Source: DASSBG01 sp964583865
GTDB lineage: Bacteria > Pseudomonadota > Gammaproteobacteria > Xanthomonadales > Rhodanobacteraceae
DNA length: 5,402 nucleotides
Reading direction: 5' to 3'
Assembly (NCBI GenBank): GCA_964583865.1
Contig: CAZOXZ010000164.1
Coordinates: 1 to 5,402, forward strand
A program made the position numbers and the translations under genes. Positions 1-3,784 of the stretch are shown here, one piece after another. How positions within the stretch are numbered: position 1 is the first letter of the stretch; the number at the start of each line of letters is the position of its first letter. The notes below the pieces were generated by a model that was not told the origin of the DNA, did no database searches, and was given only the letters and a program-made list of their open reading frames with translations.

Positions 1-157
1 GGCTCATGGTGCCCGGGTCGACGTTGATGTACGGGTCGAGCTTCATCAGCGTCACCCGCAAGCCGCGCGCCTCCAGAATCGCGGCCAGCGACGCTGAAGC
101 CAGGCCCTTGCCAAGCGACGACACCACGCCACCGGTCACGAAAATCAAGGGGGTCAT
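1..157 (-). CDS. pyrG: CTP synthase, N-terminal part (cut by window edge)
   Basis: CTP synthase makes CTP from UTP, ATP and glutamine in the cytoplasm, the last step of de novo pyrimidine synthesis. Only the first 52 residues are present. They hold the highly conserved amidoligase start: VTGGVVSSLGKG at about residues 7-18, with the P-loop-like lysine K17, and MKLDPYINVDPGTMS at 38-52. These match E. coli PyrG almost residue for residue, as recalled, so the family is certain. The ATG at 157 is chosen because the protein then begins a few residues before VTGG, as in known PyrG proteins, and because GTGAGG (plus-strand 167-172) lies at ribosome-binding distance. The gene runs leftward off the window and is divergent from the oxidoreductase gene. 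Confidence 0.97.
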   Translation of the reverse strand, partial: MTPLIFVTGGVVSSLGKGLASASLAAILEARGLRVTLMKLDPYINVDPGTMS

Positions 158-262
158 GCACTTTGGCCTCACCGGAAAACGGTATTCTACAGACTCGGCA
201 CCCGGAACGCATGAACCGTTACACTGGACACCTGTCCCACCTGCCCGACACGGCCCCACGCC
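158..262. promoter_or_regulatory. Divergent pyrG / acuI intergenic region
   Basis: This 105-bp spacer must carry the promoters of both divergent genes unless transcription enters from elsewhere. For pyrG, a leftward -10 candidate TAGAAT (plus-strand 184-189) matches 5 of 6 consensus bases, but no convincing -35 stands 16-18 bp away. For acuI, TACACT (220-225) is a weak -10, also without a good -35. A short dyad, GGACA-CC-TGTCC (226-237), overlaps the likely acuI start region and could be an operator or chance. The specific promoter assignments are inference with low confidence. Confidence 0.35.
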
Positions 263-1261
263 ATGAACGACAAACCCGCTTTTCGTGCCTTCCGCATCCA
301 CGACGACGACGATGGCCACCGCGCCGGCATCGAAGAGATGGCCGTGGCCGACCTCTCGCCCGGCGAGATCCTGCTGCGCCCGGCCTGGTCATCGGTGAAC
401 TTCAAGGACGCGCTGGCCGGTACCGGCAAGGGCAAGATCTTGCGCCGTTTCCCGCTGAACGGCGGCATCGATGTGGCCGGCCACGTACTGGCCAGCGAGG
501 ATGCGGCGTTCAAGGAAGGCGACGCGGTGCTATGCACCGGCTCCGGCCTGTCCGAAACACGCGACGGCGGCTATGCCGAGAGGATCCGTCTGCCCTCCGC
601 CTGGGCCATCAAACTGCCTCAGGGACTCGAGCTGCGCGACGCCATGGCCATCGGCACCGCCGGTTTCACTGCCGCGTTTGCCCTCTACCGCATGCAGCAG
701 AATGACCAGTGCCCGGACATGGGGCCGATCGTCGTCACCGGCGCTTCCGGCGGTGTCGGCTCGCTGGCCATCGACATCTTCAGCCGTGCAGGCTACGAGG
801 TTCACGCCATCACCGGCTCGGTAGACAAGTTCGACTACCTGACCGAACTGGGCGCCAGCCAGTGCATTTCCCGCCACGAGCTGTACTGGGGCCAGCGTCC
901 GCTGGAGTCGGCCCGCTGGGCCGGCGCGGTGGACAACGTCGGCAGCGAAATGCTGGCCGGCCTGACCCGCGTCATCAAGCCCTACGGCAACATCGCCAGT
1001 TGCGGCCTGGTGGCCGGCACCGACCTCGCCACCACGGTCATGCCATTCATCATCCGTGGTGTCAGCCTTCTGGGCATCGCGTCGGCTGGCACGGCGCGGG
1101 CCATTCGCGAAGCCATCTGGCAACATCTGGCCGATGACTGGCGACCACGGCACCTGGCCCGCATAGCCGACCATGAGGTCCCACTTGACGGACTTCCCGC
1201 CGTTTTCGAAGCCATGCTGGCAGGCACGGCACCCTCGCGTACGGTGGTCCGTATCGACTGA
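263..1261 (+). CDS. acuI: AcuI/YhdH-family NADPH oxidoreductase (acrylyl-CoA reductase-like)
   Basis: This 332-residue member of the zinc-independent medium-chain dehydrogenase/reductase superfamily is close in length to E. coli YhdH (about 324 residues). The AcuI/YhdH signature is visible: SSVNFKDALAGTGKGKI at about 43-59, then GIDVAG at 68-73. The NADPH-binding Rossmann segment VVTGASGGVGS is at 157-167, followed by AVDNVGSE (222-229) and PFIIRGVSLLGI (261-272). No structural zinc cysteine cluster is seen, as expected for this branch. Characterised AcuI enzymes reduce acryloyl-CoA to propionyl-CoA with NADPH, removing a toxic electrophile. That exact substrate is inferred here, and a broader quinone or enone reductase role is possible. 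The ATG at 263 is used although no Shine-Dalgarno is obvious. The gene is divergent from pyrG and 100 bp upstream of pilH. Confidence 0.9.
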   Translation: MNDKPAFRAFRIHDDDDGHRAGIEEMAVADLSPGEILLRPAWSSVNFKDALAGTGKGKILRRFPLNGGIDVAGHVLASEDAAFKEGDAVLCTGSGLSETRDGGYAERIRLPSAWAIKLPQGLELRDAMAIGTAGFTAAFALYRMQQNDQCPDMGPIVVTGASGGVGSLAIDIFSRAGYEVHAITGSVDKFDYLTELGASQCISRHELYWGQRPLESARWAGAVDNVGSEMLAGLTRVIKPYGNIASCGLVAGTDLATTVMPFIIRGVSLLGIASAGTARAIREAIWQHLADDWRPRHLARIADHEVPLDGLPAVFEAMLAGTAPSRTVVRID

Positions 1262-1262
1262 C

Positions 1263-1279
1263 GCGCCGCCGGACGGCGC
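1263..1279 (+). terminator. GC hairpin just after the acuI stop codon
   Basis: GCGCCG (1263-1268) and CGGCGC (1274-1279) form a perfect 6-bp stem around a CCGGA loop, starting one base after the oxidoreductase stop codon. No T-run follows, so it is not a canonical intrinsic terminator. It directly abuts the -35 box of the next gene and could protect the acuI mRNA 3' end or limit readthrough. Function is inferred. Confidence 0.3.
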
Positions 1280-1307
1280 TGGACACAGCCGGCACAAGCA
1301 ATACAAT
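1280..1307 (+). promoter_or_regulatory. Probable sigma70-type promoter of pilH
   Basis: TGGACA (1280-1285) is a 5-of-6 match to the -35 consensus. After a 16-bp spacer, TACAAT (1302-1307) is a 5-of-6 match to the -10 consensus. Transcription would begin near 1313-1315, giving a leader of about 48 nt before the pilH ATG. It lies between acuI and pilH, so pilH probably has its own transcript. This is the best promoter-like match I found in the window. Confidence 0.6.
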
Positions 1308-1348
1308 GCCTGCATCACTCTGGTGCATTCAACAACGATTCACACTTC

Positions 1349-1353
1349 AAGGA
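1349..1353 (+). promoter_or_regulatory. Ribosome binding site deciding the pilH start
   Basis: AAGGA ends 8 nt before the ATG at 1362. This fixes the start of the response regulator against upstream in-frame starts that would run into the acuI coding region. Confidence 0.75.
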
Positions 1354-1361
1354 TTCAATCC

Positions 1362-1727
1362 ATGGCACGTATTCTCATTGTTGACGACTCCCCATCCCAG
1401 CTGACGGGCCTGAAACGCATCGTGGAGAAGCTGGGCCATGAAACACTGACCGCGGAAGACGGCAAGGCGGCCGTGGAGAAGGCCAAGGCCGAACTGCCGG
1501 ACCTGATCCTGATGGACGTGGTGATGCCCAACCTCAACGGCTTCCAGGCCACGCGCACCATCTCGCGCGACGACGCCACCAAACACATCCCCATCATCAT
1601 GGTGACCACCAAGAACCAGGAAACCGACCGCGTCTGGGGCACCCGCCAGGGCGCCAAGGGCTACGTCACCAAGCCGGTGGACGAAAGCGAACTGGCCAAG
1701 ACCATGAAAGAACTACTGGCGGGGTGA
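1362..1727 (+). CDS. pilH: Type IV pilus response regulator, PilH-like (single receiver domain)
   Basis: This 121-residue CheY-like receiver domain has no output domain. The acidic pocket is D8-D9, the phosphoacceptor is D52 (LMDVVMP, 50-56), the conserved Thr is T82, the aromatic switch position is Y101 and the Lys is K104 in TKP. MARILIVDDSP at the start, NLNGFQATR (57-65) and VTTKNQETDRVWGTRQGA (81-98) are hallmarks of PilH as recalled from Pseudomonas and Xanthomonas. PilH is phosphorylated by the ChpA/PilL histidine kinase and modulates pilus retraction and surface-sensing output. Unlike the usual pilG-pilH-pilI-pilJ cluster, no other chemosensory gene adjoins it: acuI is upstream and a repeat region downstream. 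The paralogue PilG or another CheY-like regulator cannot be fully excluded, but PilH fits best. Confidence 0.88.
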   Translation: MARILIVDDSPSQLTGLKRIVEKLGHETLTAEDGKAAVEKAKAELPDLILMDVVMPNLNGFQATRTISRDDATKHIPIIMVTTKNQETDRVWGTRQGAKGYVTKPVDESELAKTMKELLAG

Positions 1728-1771
1728 GCGAGACCGAGCCGCCCTGGCGGCGGTTCACAGCTCGCGAACGG

Positions 1772-1789
1772 CTGGCCATGGATGGCCAG
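1772..1789. repeat. 18-bp palindrome unique to copy A
   Basis: CTGGCCAT (1772-1779) and ATGGCCAG (1782-1789) are perfect 8-bp inverted arms around GG. Copy B has only the collapsed form CTGGCCAG at the same place (1973-1980). Loss or gain of 10 bp between TGGCC direct repeats explains the difference, as expected from slippage. Confidence 0.75.
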
Positions 1790-1824
1790 ACCGGCGGCCC
1801 TTGGCAGGATGCCTTGTCCCGTGG
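1784..1824. repeat. 41-bp core repeat, copy 1
   Basis: Runs from GGCCAGACCGGCGGCC to TTGTCCCGTGG. It differs from copy 2 (1975-2015) at one base, C for T in the last ten bases. The core contains GGCA-GGA-TGCC, a small internal dyad. Confidence 0.85.
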
Positions 1825-1854
1825 ATTTCGCCCAGCGCGGATCGTTTGTGCCCG

Positions 1855-1878
1855 GTCGCGCACAGGTGCGCTCCTACA
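1855..1878 (-). repeat. REP-like hairpin element 1 (GTAG foot)
   Basis: Read on the minus strand, it is a TGTAGGA foot, then stem arms GCGCAC and GTGCGC around CT, then GAC. The GTAG tetranucleotide 5' of a short hairpin is the layout described for REP elements mobilised by REP-associated tyrosine transposases (RAYTs) and for the SMAG repeats of Stenotrophomonas. It lies at the end of long repeat copy A. Confidence 0.75.
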
Positions 1879-1905
1879 GGTTCTGTGACCGACTTGCCGT
1901 GCCCG

Positions 1906-1929
1906 TGTAGGGGCCTGCCTGCAGGCGAC
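1906..1929 (+). repeat. REP-like hairpin element 2 (GTAG foot, inverted)
   Basis: Read on the plus strand, it is a TGTAGGG foot, stem arms GCCTGC and GCAGGC around CT, then GAC. Length and layout are the same as element 1, with a different but fully paired stem. It faces element 1 with the GTAG feet inward, 27 bp apart, forming an inverted BIME-like pair. Confidence 0.7.
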
Positions 1930-1974
1930 CGAGACCGAGCCGCCCTGGCGGCGGTTCACAGATCGCGAACGGCT

Positions 1975-2015
1975 GGCCAGACCGGCGGCCCTTGGCAGGA
2001 TGCCTTGTCCTGTGG
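1975..2015. repeat. 41-bp core repeat, copy 2
   Basis: Closest to the consensus of the three core copies: one mismatch to copy 1 and one to copy 3. It is followed by GGCCTC, which is shared with copy 3 but not copy 1. Confidence 0.85.
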
Positions 2016-2046
2016 GCCTCAATGTCACGCGGGTCGTTTGTGCCCA

Positions 2047-2070
2047 GTCGCGAGCAGGCTCGCTCCTACA
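2047..2070 (-). repeat. REP-like hairpin element 3 (GTAG foot)
   Basis: Minus-strand TGTAGGA foot, stem arms GCGAGC and GCTCGC around CT, then GAC. It occupies the same position in copy B as element 1 does in copy A, with conserved flanks but a changed, still fully paired stem. It resembles widespread intergenic repeats of Pseudomonas and Xanthomonadales (recalled, not searched). Confidence 0.75.
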
Positions 2071-2082
2071 GATTTTCCGGAT

Positions 2083-2123
2083 GGCCAGACCGGCGGCCCT
2101 TGGCAGGACGCCTTGTCCTGTGG
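2083..2123. repeat. 41-bp core repeat, copy 3 (isolated)
   Basis: Same core as copies 1 and 2 with one C for T change (AGGACGCC). It is preceded by GGAT, as in copy 1, and followed by GGCCTC, as in copy 2. The left module of the long unit is missing, so this is a partial third unit. Confidence 0.85.
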
Positions 2124-2144
2124 GCCTCCGGGCCCACCACAAAC

Positions 2145-2187
2145 GCCCGCTCCGTCGCTACGCTCCTTGAGCAGACCTACGGCGGGC
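2145..2187 (-). repeat. Imperfect REP-like hairpin 4
   Basis: On the minus strand a GTAG foot (plus-strand CTAC 2177-2180) precedes GCTC-AAG-GAGC (2162-2172). A larger imperfect stem can form from GCCCG (2145-2149) with CGGGC (2183-2187) and CCGT (2152-2155) with ACGG (2179-2182). The GTAG foot and hairpin suggest another REP-type element, but it is less regular than elements 1-3. Confidence 0.45.
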
Positions 2188-2204
2188 AGCGGGATTGCCG
2201 TAGG
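2176..2204. repeat. Inverted repeat joining two GTAG feet
   Basis: CCTACGGC (2176-2183) and GCCGTAGG (2197-2204) are perfect 8-bp arms around a 13-nt loop. Each arm contains the GTAG foot of a flanking hairpin element, so hairpins 4 and 5 form a second inverted pair with the same geometry as elements 1 and 2. Confidence 0.65.
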
Positions 2205-2233
2205 CCGGACCAAGCGCGCAGCGCGGATCCGGC
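2200..2233 (+). repeat. REP-like element 5, enterobacterial-REP-like
   Basis: GTAG is followed by outer arms GCCGGA (2204-2209) and TCCGGC (2228-2233), with an inner hairpin CGCG-CAG-CGCG (2215-2225). The order GTAG-GCCGGA...TCCGGC closely resembles the classical E. coli REP/PU element as I recall it. On the pilZ transcript it lies about 40 nt beyond the stop codon, where it could stabilise the mRNA end. Confidence 0.6.
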
Positions 2234-2237
2234 ACCG

Positions 2238-2264
2238 ATTCCCGGCTCCCTATTCCCGGCTCCC
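2238..2264. repeat. 13-bp direct repeat, 14-bp period
   Basis: ATTCCCGGCTCCC occurs at 2238-2250 and again at 2252-2264, separated by one T, directly downstream of the pilZ stop on the minus strand. Short tandem repeats of this ATTCCCG kind are common in intergenic DNA of Xanthomonadaceae (recalled). Confidence 0.8.
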
Positions 2265-2272
2265 GACAACCG

Positions 2273-2635
2273 TCACATCGTCATCGTCGGGTCGTCCAGG
2301 TGGCCGTAGGCGGCCAGGATGGACTCCAGTTTGGTGCGGGCGGTCTCGCCATCACCGGACTTGCTGAAGGCGATGCCGATGCCGGTCTTGCGGCTACCTT
2401 GCGAGCCGCCCGGCGTCACCCAGCACACCTTGCCCGGTACCGGCAGGCGCTCGTTGCCTTCCTTCAGGTTCACCAGCAGGAACACCTCATCGCCAAGCTG
2501 GTACTTCTTCAGTGTGGGCACGAACAGGCCGCCGCCCTGAACGAACGGCATGTAGTGCCGGTGCAAGTCGGCCGGGTCGGCCAGGTTGAGCGAAAGAATG
2601 CCCTGTTTTGCCGCAGCAATGCCGGGATTGGCCAT
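2273..2635 (-). CDS. pilZ: Type IV pilus assembly protein PilZ
   Basis: This 120-residue single PilZ-domain protein is close to the 118-residue PilZ I recall from P. aeruginosa. Visible family blocks are GILSL (12-16), YMPFVQGGGLFVPT (28-41), LGDEVFLL (47-54), GKVCWVTP (68-75) and a C-terminal PTMTM, where relatives have PTHTM. The RxxxR and D/NxSxxG c-di-GMP-binding motifs are missing, as in canonical PilZ, which does not bind c-di-GMP. PilZ acts in the cytoplasm with the extension ATPase PilB and, in Xanthomonas, with the EAL protein FimX to allow pilus biogenesis. The ATG at 2635 has GGAG 7 nt upstream. It is the last gene of the leftward operon, 47 nt after the PIG-L gene. In relatives pilZ directly follows holB and is often followed by tatD; neither holds here. 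Confidence 0.95.
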   Translation of the reverse strand: MANPGIAAAKQGILSLNLADPADLHRHYMPFVQGGGLFVPTLKKYQLGDEVFLLVNLKEGNERLPVPGKVCWVTPGGSQGSRKTGIGIAFSKSGDGETARTKLESILAAYGHLDDPTMTM

Positions 2636-2642
2636 GCTGGTA

Positions 2643-2646
2643 CTCC
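2643..2646 (-). promoter_or_regulatory. pilZ ribosome binding site
   Basis: Minus-strand GGAG, 7 nt before the ATG at 2635, supports this pilZ start and independent initiation after the PIG-L stop. Confidence 0.7.
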
Positions 2647-2682
2647 GTTGTCGCGACCGGAAAAGGTCCGATGGCAGCCAAG

Positions 2683-3672
2683 CTAGCCGGAAGCCCGGTT
2701 GCGGTCAAGCGCGTTCGCCAAATGCCGCCAGCCCCAGATGTCGAAAATCCAGGGTGACGGCCCGCGCCAGCGGCACTTGGCGTACAGCGGCCCGTGCGCG
2801 GAAGCTCGCGATGCCAGGTGTTGGCCGAGTTCAGCGGGTACGGGCTCGCGCCAGGTACGGCCGCTCTGGTGCAGCACGAGCTCACAGCCGCGACGCCAAC
2901 CCGGCAGCAACCAACGTGGCGCAACCTCGTGGCAAGCGCGGGCAGGCGGCAACGACCAGAAAACTTCGATGGCAGGCATGCCGTCCAGGCGGCGCCGACC
3001 CAGCAATTGCATTTGGCTGTGGTGGGCCAGGAGGGCGCCGCGCTTGGTCGTCAGCTCGCGAGGATTCAATGACAGTGACAAGGCGGTGGCGGCGGGCGCC
3101 CTGCCGTGTACCAGGTAGGTGAGGCATTGCGGCTCGATTCCGGCCGTCTGCGCGGCCGCCATGGTGAGCACATGGGCGGCACCGTGGTCCGGGTGGCGAT
3201 CTTCGAGGGCCGGCAGGATGACATGCGTCGGACCAAACCGCGCCAGCCGCTCCGCGAGCATGCCGACCATGGCCTCGCTCTCGGCCAGCATCCGTTCTGT
3301 GAGGCCGAGATCAGGCCAACCGGCAAACCACAGCGCCCCTTCGTCCAGACCCAGCATGGCCACGGCACGACGCATCTCGCCCAGACGCCGGCGTCCCCAA
3401 CGCTGGCGTCCGGCCGCGTCAATGCGCCAACGCCCCTCCAGCCAACGCTGTGGCCAGGGATTGTTGTCACCCGCCGTCAACAGCACGATGGCCACAGCTG
3501 CGCCAGCCTCGACGGCCTGCTGCAGCAATCCGCCCGCGGCCAGGGTCTCGTCGTCCGGGTGCGGTGCCACCACCAGCACACGGTCGGCGACCGTCAGTGC
3601 AAGTCTGGAGGCCTGGGCGGCAGAAACACAAGCGGCTGCGGCTGCGCCCTTTTGGCCCGATTTCCCGTCCAT
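2683..3672 (-). CDS. PIG-L / LmbE family zinc-dependent deacetylase
   Basis: A 329-residue protein with the PIG-L fold. Enzymes of this family remove N-acetyl groups from GlcNAc-type sugars (GlcNAc-PI, mycothiol and bacillithiol precursors, antibiotic and polysaccharide sugars). A hydrophobic strand leads into VVAPHPDDE (34-42), giving zinc ligands H38 and D41 and the likely catalytic base D40. The second motif, HPDHGAAH (160-167), supplies the third ligand, and the family-typical K...HHSQ (210-220) follows. After residue 250 comes a Trp/Cys-rich tail of about 80 residues that I do not recognise. The substrate is unknown; a cell-surface glycan sugar is a guess. The ATG at 3672 is preferred, giving about 30 residues before the core. 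It has no clear Shine-Dalgarno, and a TTG at 3726 would add 18 residues. The gene lies between holB and pilZ, which are adjacent in related genomes. Confidence 0.9.
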   Translation of the reverse strand: MDGKSGQKGAAAAACVSAAQASRLALTVADRVLVVAPHPDDETLAAGGLLQQAVEAGAAVAIVLLTAGDNNPWPQRWLEGRWRIDAAGRQRWGRRRLGEMRRAVAMLGLDEGALWFAGWPDLGLTERMLAESEAMVGMLAERLARFGPTHVILPALEDRHPDHGAAHVLTMAAAQTAGIEPQCLTYLVHGRAPAATALSLSLNPRELTTKRGALLAHHSQMQLLGRRRLDGMPAIEVFWSLPPARACHEVAPRWLLPGWRRGCELVLHQSGRTWREPVPAELGQHLASRASAHGPLYAKCRWRGPSPWIFDIWGWRHLANALDRNRASG

Positions 3673-3784
3673 TTTCGTTAAATAGCAGCCAGTATTCGCC
3701 TCAAATGGTCGAACAATCACTCTCAAAATGGCTGTGCCTCGCTCACATGGTTCCTACCGCCCAGGCTCCTGGCGGCACGCTCAT
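3673..3784 (-). promoter_or_regulatory. 112-nt gap before the PIG-L gene, AT-richer
   Basis: This is the only sizeable gap in an otherwise tight operon. Its holB-proximal half holds a bulged hairpin (plus-strand 3757-3775, CCAGG-CT-CCTGG plus three outer pairs) without a T-run. The half next to the PIG-L start is clearly AT-richer than its surroundings and could hold a promoter. AATACT and TATTTA are only poor -10 matches, and no good -35 is seen. A short GTAG-containing stretch here does not fold like the REP elements. Confidence 0.3.

Larger units (their letters stand above)
1730..1879. repeat. Long repeat unit, copy A
   Basis: Matches copy B (1931-2071) nearly base for base from GAGACCGAGCCGCC through the 41-bp core. 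After a divergent stretch of about 20 bp it matches again from CGTTTGTGCCC to CTCCTACAG. Differences include a 10-bp insertion in A (the palindrome at 1772-1789), A/C at the base after TTCACAG, and the changed REP stem. A small hairpin, GCCGC-CCTG-GCGGC (1738-1751), lies near its left end and could act as the pilH mRNA 3' structure, although no T-run follows. Confidence 0.8.
1931..2071. repeat. Long repeat unit, copy B
   Basis: Second near-tandem copy of the unit at 1730-1879, offset by about 201 bp at the left end and 192 bp at the right because of the 10-bp palindrome difference and a small indel. It includes its own GCCGCCCTGGCGGC hairpin (1939-1952), the 41-bp core and REP-like element 3. 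Confidence 0.8.
1728..2272. repeat. REP-rich repeat mosaic between convergent pilH and pilZ
   Basis: About 545 bp with no credible gene. It is made of two near-tandem copies of a roughly 200-bp unit (starting at 1730 and 1931), a third copy of the unit's 41-bp core (2083-2123), five GTAG-footed hairpin elements, an 18-bp palindrome and a 13-bp direct repeat. The elements are listed separately. Open frames across it exist only because the repeats happen to lack stops. The region starts three bases after the pilH stop and ends next to the pilZ stop, so it forms the shared 3' region of two convergent transcripts. This is a common setting for REP elements. Confidence 0.85.

Noticed and set aside
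530..1318. A 262-codon minus-strand open frame opposite acuI
   Set aside because: High-GC shadow of the clear acuI coding frame, with no recognisable domain.
1738..1751. Intrinsic terminator of pilH
   Set aside because: The GCCGC-CCTG-GCGGC hairpin lacks a following T-run and also occurs in copy B away from any gene end, so it is treated as part of the repeat unit.
1730..2123. CRISPR array
   Set aside because: The repeats are long, few, unevenly spaced (191 and 108 bp) and lack spacer-like unique segments of constant length; no cas genes.
1666..2142. A 158-codon minus-strand open frame across the repeat region
   Set aside because: Its translation is just the repeat units read through (recurring GQG.LPRAAGLA and NRRQGGSVS). 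It overlaps the pilH 3' end and has no ribosome binding site or recognisable domain. REP-rich DNA often leaves such open frames.
1728..2272. Insertion sequence or transposon remnant
   Set aside because: No transposase fragment, terminal inverted repeats bounding the region or target-site duplication could be found; the REP-type hairpins explain the structure better.
1801..2367. A 188-codon plus-strand open frame
   Set aside because: It consists of repeat sequence and then runs antisense into pilZ; no family resemblance.
3720..3765. GTAGGAACC stretch in the holB-PIG-L gap as a sixth REP
   Set aside because: It has GTAG but only a 4-bp TGTG/CACA stem with a 7-nt loop, and does not match the layout of the other elements.
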